The notes beneath the pieces are model-generated. The model searched no databases. It was given only the letters and a program-made list of their open reading frames with translations, and was not told where the DNA came from. This document shows positions 63,597 to 64,000 of a DNA stretch of 64,000 bases, piece after piece; position 1 is the first letter of the stretch, and each line of letters begins with the position of its first letter. The translations under genes and the position numbers were made by a program. This stretch comes from Allobosea sp. UNC402CLCol (GTDB lineage Bacteria; Pseudomonadota; Alphaproteobacteria; Rhizobiales; Beijerinckiaceae). The stretch lies in assembly GCF_000745475.1 (NCBI RefSeq), contig NZ_JQJJ01000017.1:1-64000 (forward strand). Reading direction: 5' to 3'.

Positions 63597-64000
63597 GGTT
63601 TTTCACTTTCGAGGGCAAGTTGCCCGGCGGGACGCCGCGCGTCTTCGCGACGGGTATCCAGGCGCGCGTCGCAAACGCCCATCGCATCCAGCAGCGCGGC
63701 GATACCAACGCACGACGACCCTCGACGGATCGGGATGCAGGTACAAGGCCTGCCTGTTCGGGAAACTGGGCTGGGACAAGATGTCCGCCGATCTGTTTGT
63801 GCAAGATCGCCGAAGGCTCAGGCGTGCAAGACCCGAAGCGGCGCCAGTTTCGGCCGATCCCCGCCGACGCGGGCAAACTGGCGAATCTCGGCGAGACTGA
63901 TCAGACAGGATACCACGGATTCGCCGCCGCTGTTCTCATTTGACCGATCGCGATGCAGGCGGTCGCGGCAGGCGCCGGCATCGAGGTCGACCAGCGATAA
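63597..64000. other. Window end without a clear gene
   Basis: Frames on both strands run through these 404 bases but carry no motif. A short plus-strand frame beginning MQAVAAGAGIEVDQR at 63953 ends exactly at the last base with TAA; it is too short to call. The region probably contains the promoter of the small-protein operon. Confidence 0.4.

Overview
The window looks like a chromosomal stretch of a high-GC alphaproteobacterium of the Hyphomicrobiales, most likely Bosea or a close relative. This rests on the VRVCTAYGAGFFYIPG-type porin, the alphaproteobacterial initiator tRNA, an IalB-family protein, an HWE-type histidine kinase, and the large number of ABC uptake systems for organic acids and betaines. 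The genus is an inference; no rRNA or core marker gene is present.

Left part (about 0.1-27 kb). An initiator tRNA is followed by a TetR-controlled EmrAB-type efflux pump, an HxlR regulator divergent from an Old Yellow Enzyme family reductase, and a large sugar or sugar-acid catabolic locus. That locus has two divergent arms around an IclR regulator. The minus arm holds dehydrogenases, a UxaA-type dehydratase, an EthD-like protein, a TIM-barrel isomerase and an orphan binding protein. The plus arm holds a MalK/F/G/E-type ABC importer, an FAH-family hydrolase and an MhpD-like hydratase. Two matching palindromes of the form GGAATnTCGTTCCA are probable IclR boxes. The locus contains several relics: a permease tail, an SDR with its middle deleted, and an aldehyde dehydrogenase fragment. 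A GntR regulator and a porin follow. A 129-bp segment that begins in the 3' end of the tRNA recurs, diverged but with the same length, 26.8 kb downstream. The whole left part may therefore be an old island, although no integrase is visible.

Middle part (27-41 kb). A five-gene minus-strand operon encodes a small cytoplasmic protein, a 1298-residue trimeric autotransporter adhesin and three small exported or membrane-anchored proteins (IalB family, unknown, DUF4189). After a LysR gene comes a polar amino-acid ABC importer with an aminotransferase and an RraA-like aldolase, divergent from its own LysR regulator. It reads as import, transamination and cleavage of one amino acid.

Right part (41-61 kb). 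A PucR/CdaR-type regulator is followed by a two-component flavin monooxygenase (reductase plus luciferase-like oxygenase), an aldehyde dehydrogenase, an alpha/beta hydrolase, a NIPSNAP protein and a complete ProVWX-type betaine importer. The set matches the logic of trigonelline (N-methylnicotinate) breakdown; it is the most informative inferred pathway in the window. Next is a peptide/organic-acid ABC system split around an IclR regulator, two acyl-CoA ligases and a crotonase-fold protein that lacks both hydratase glutamates. No ATPase genes accompany that transporter here. The window ends with a single-domain response regulator abutting an HWE histidine kinase tail to tail, and four small uncharacterised proteins.
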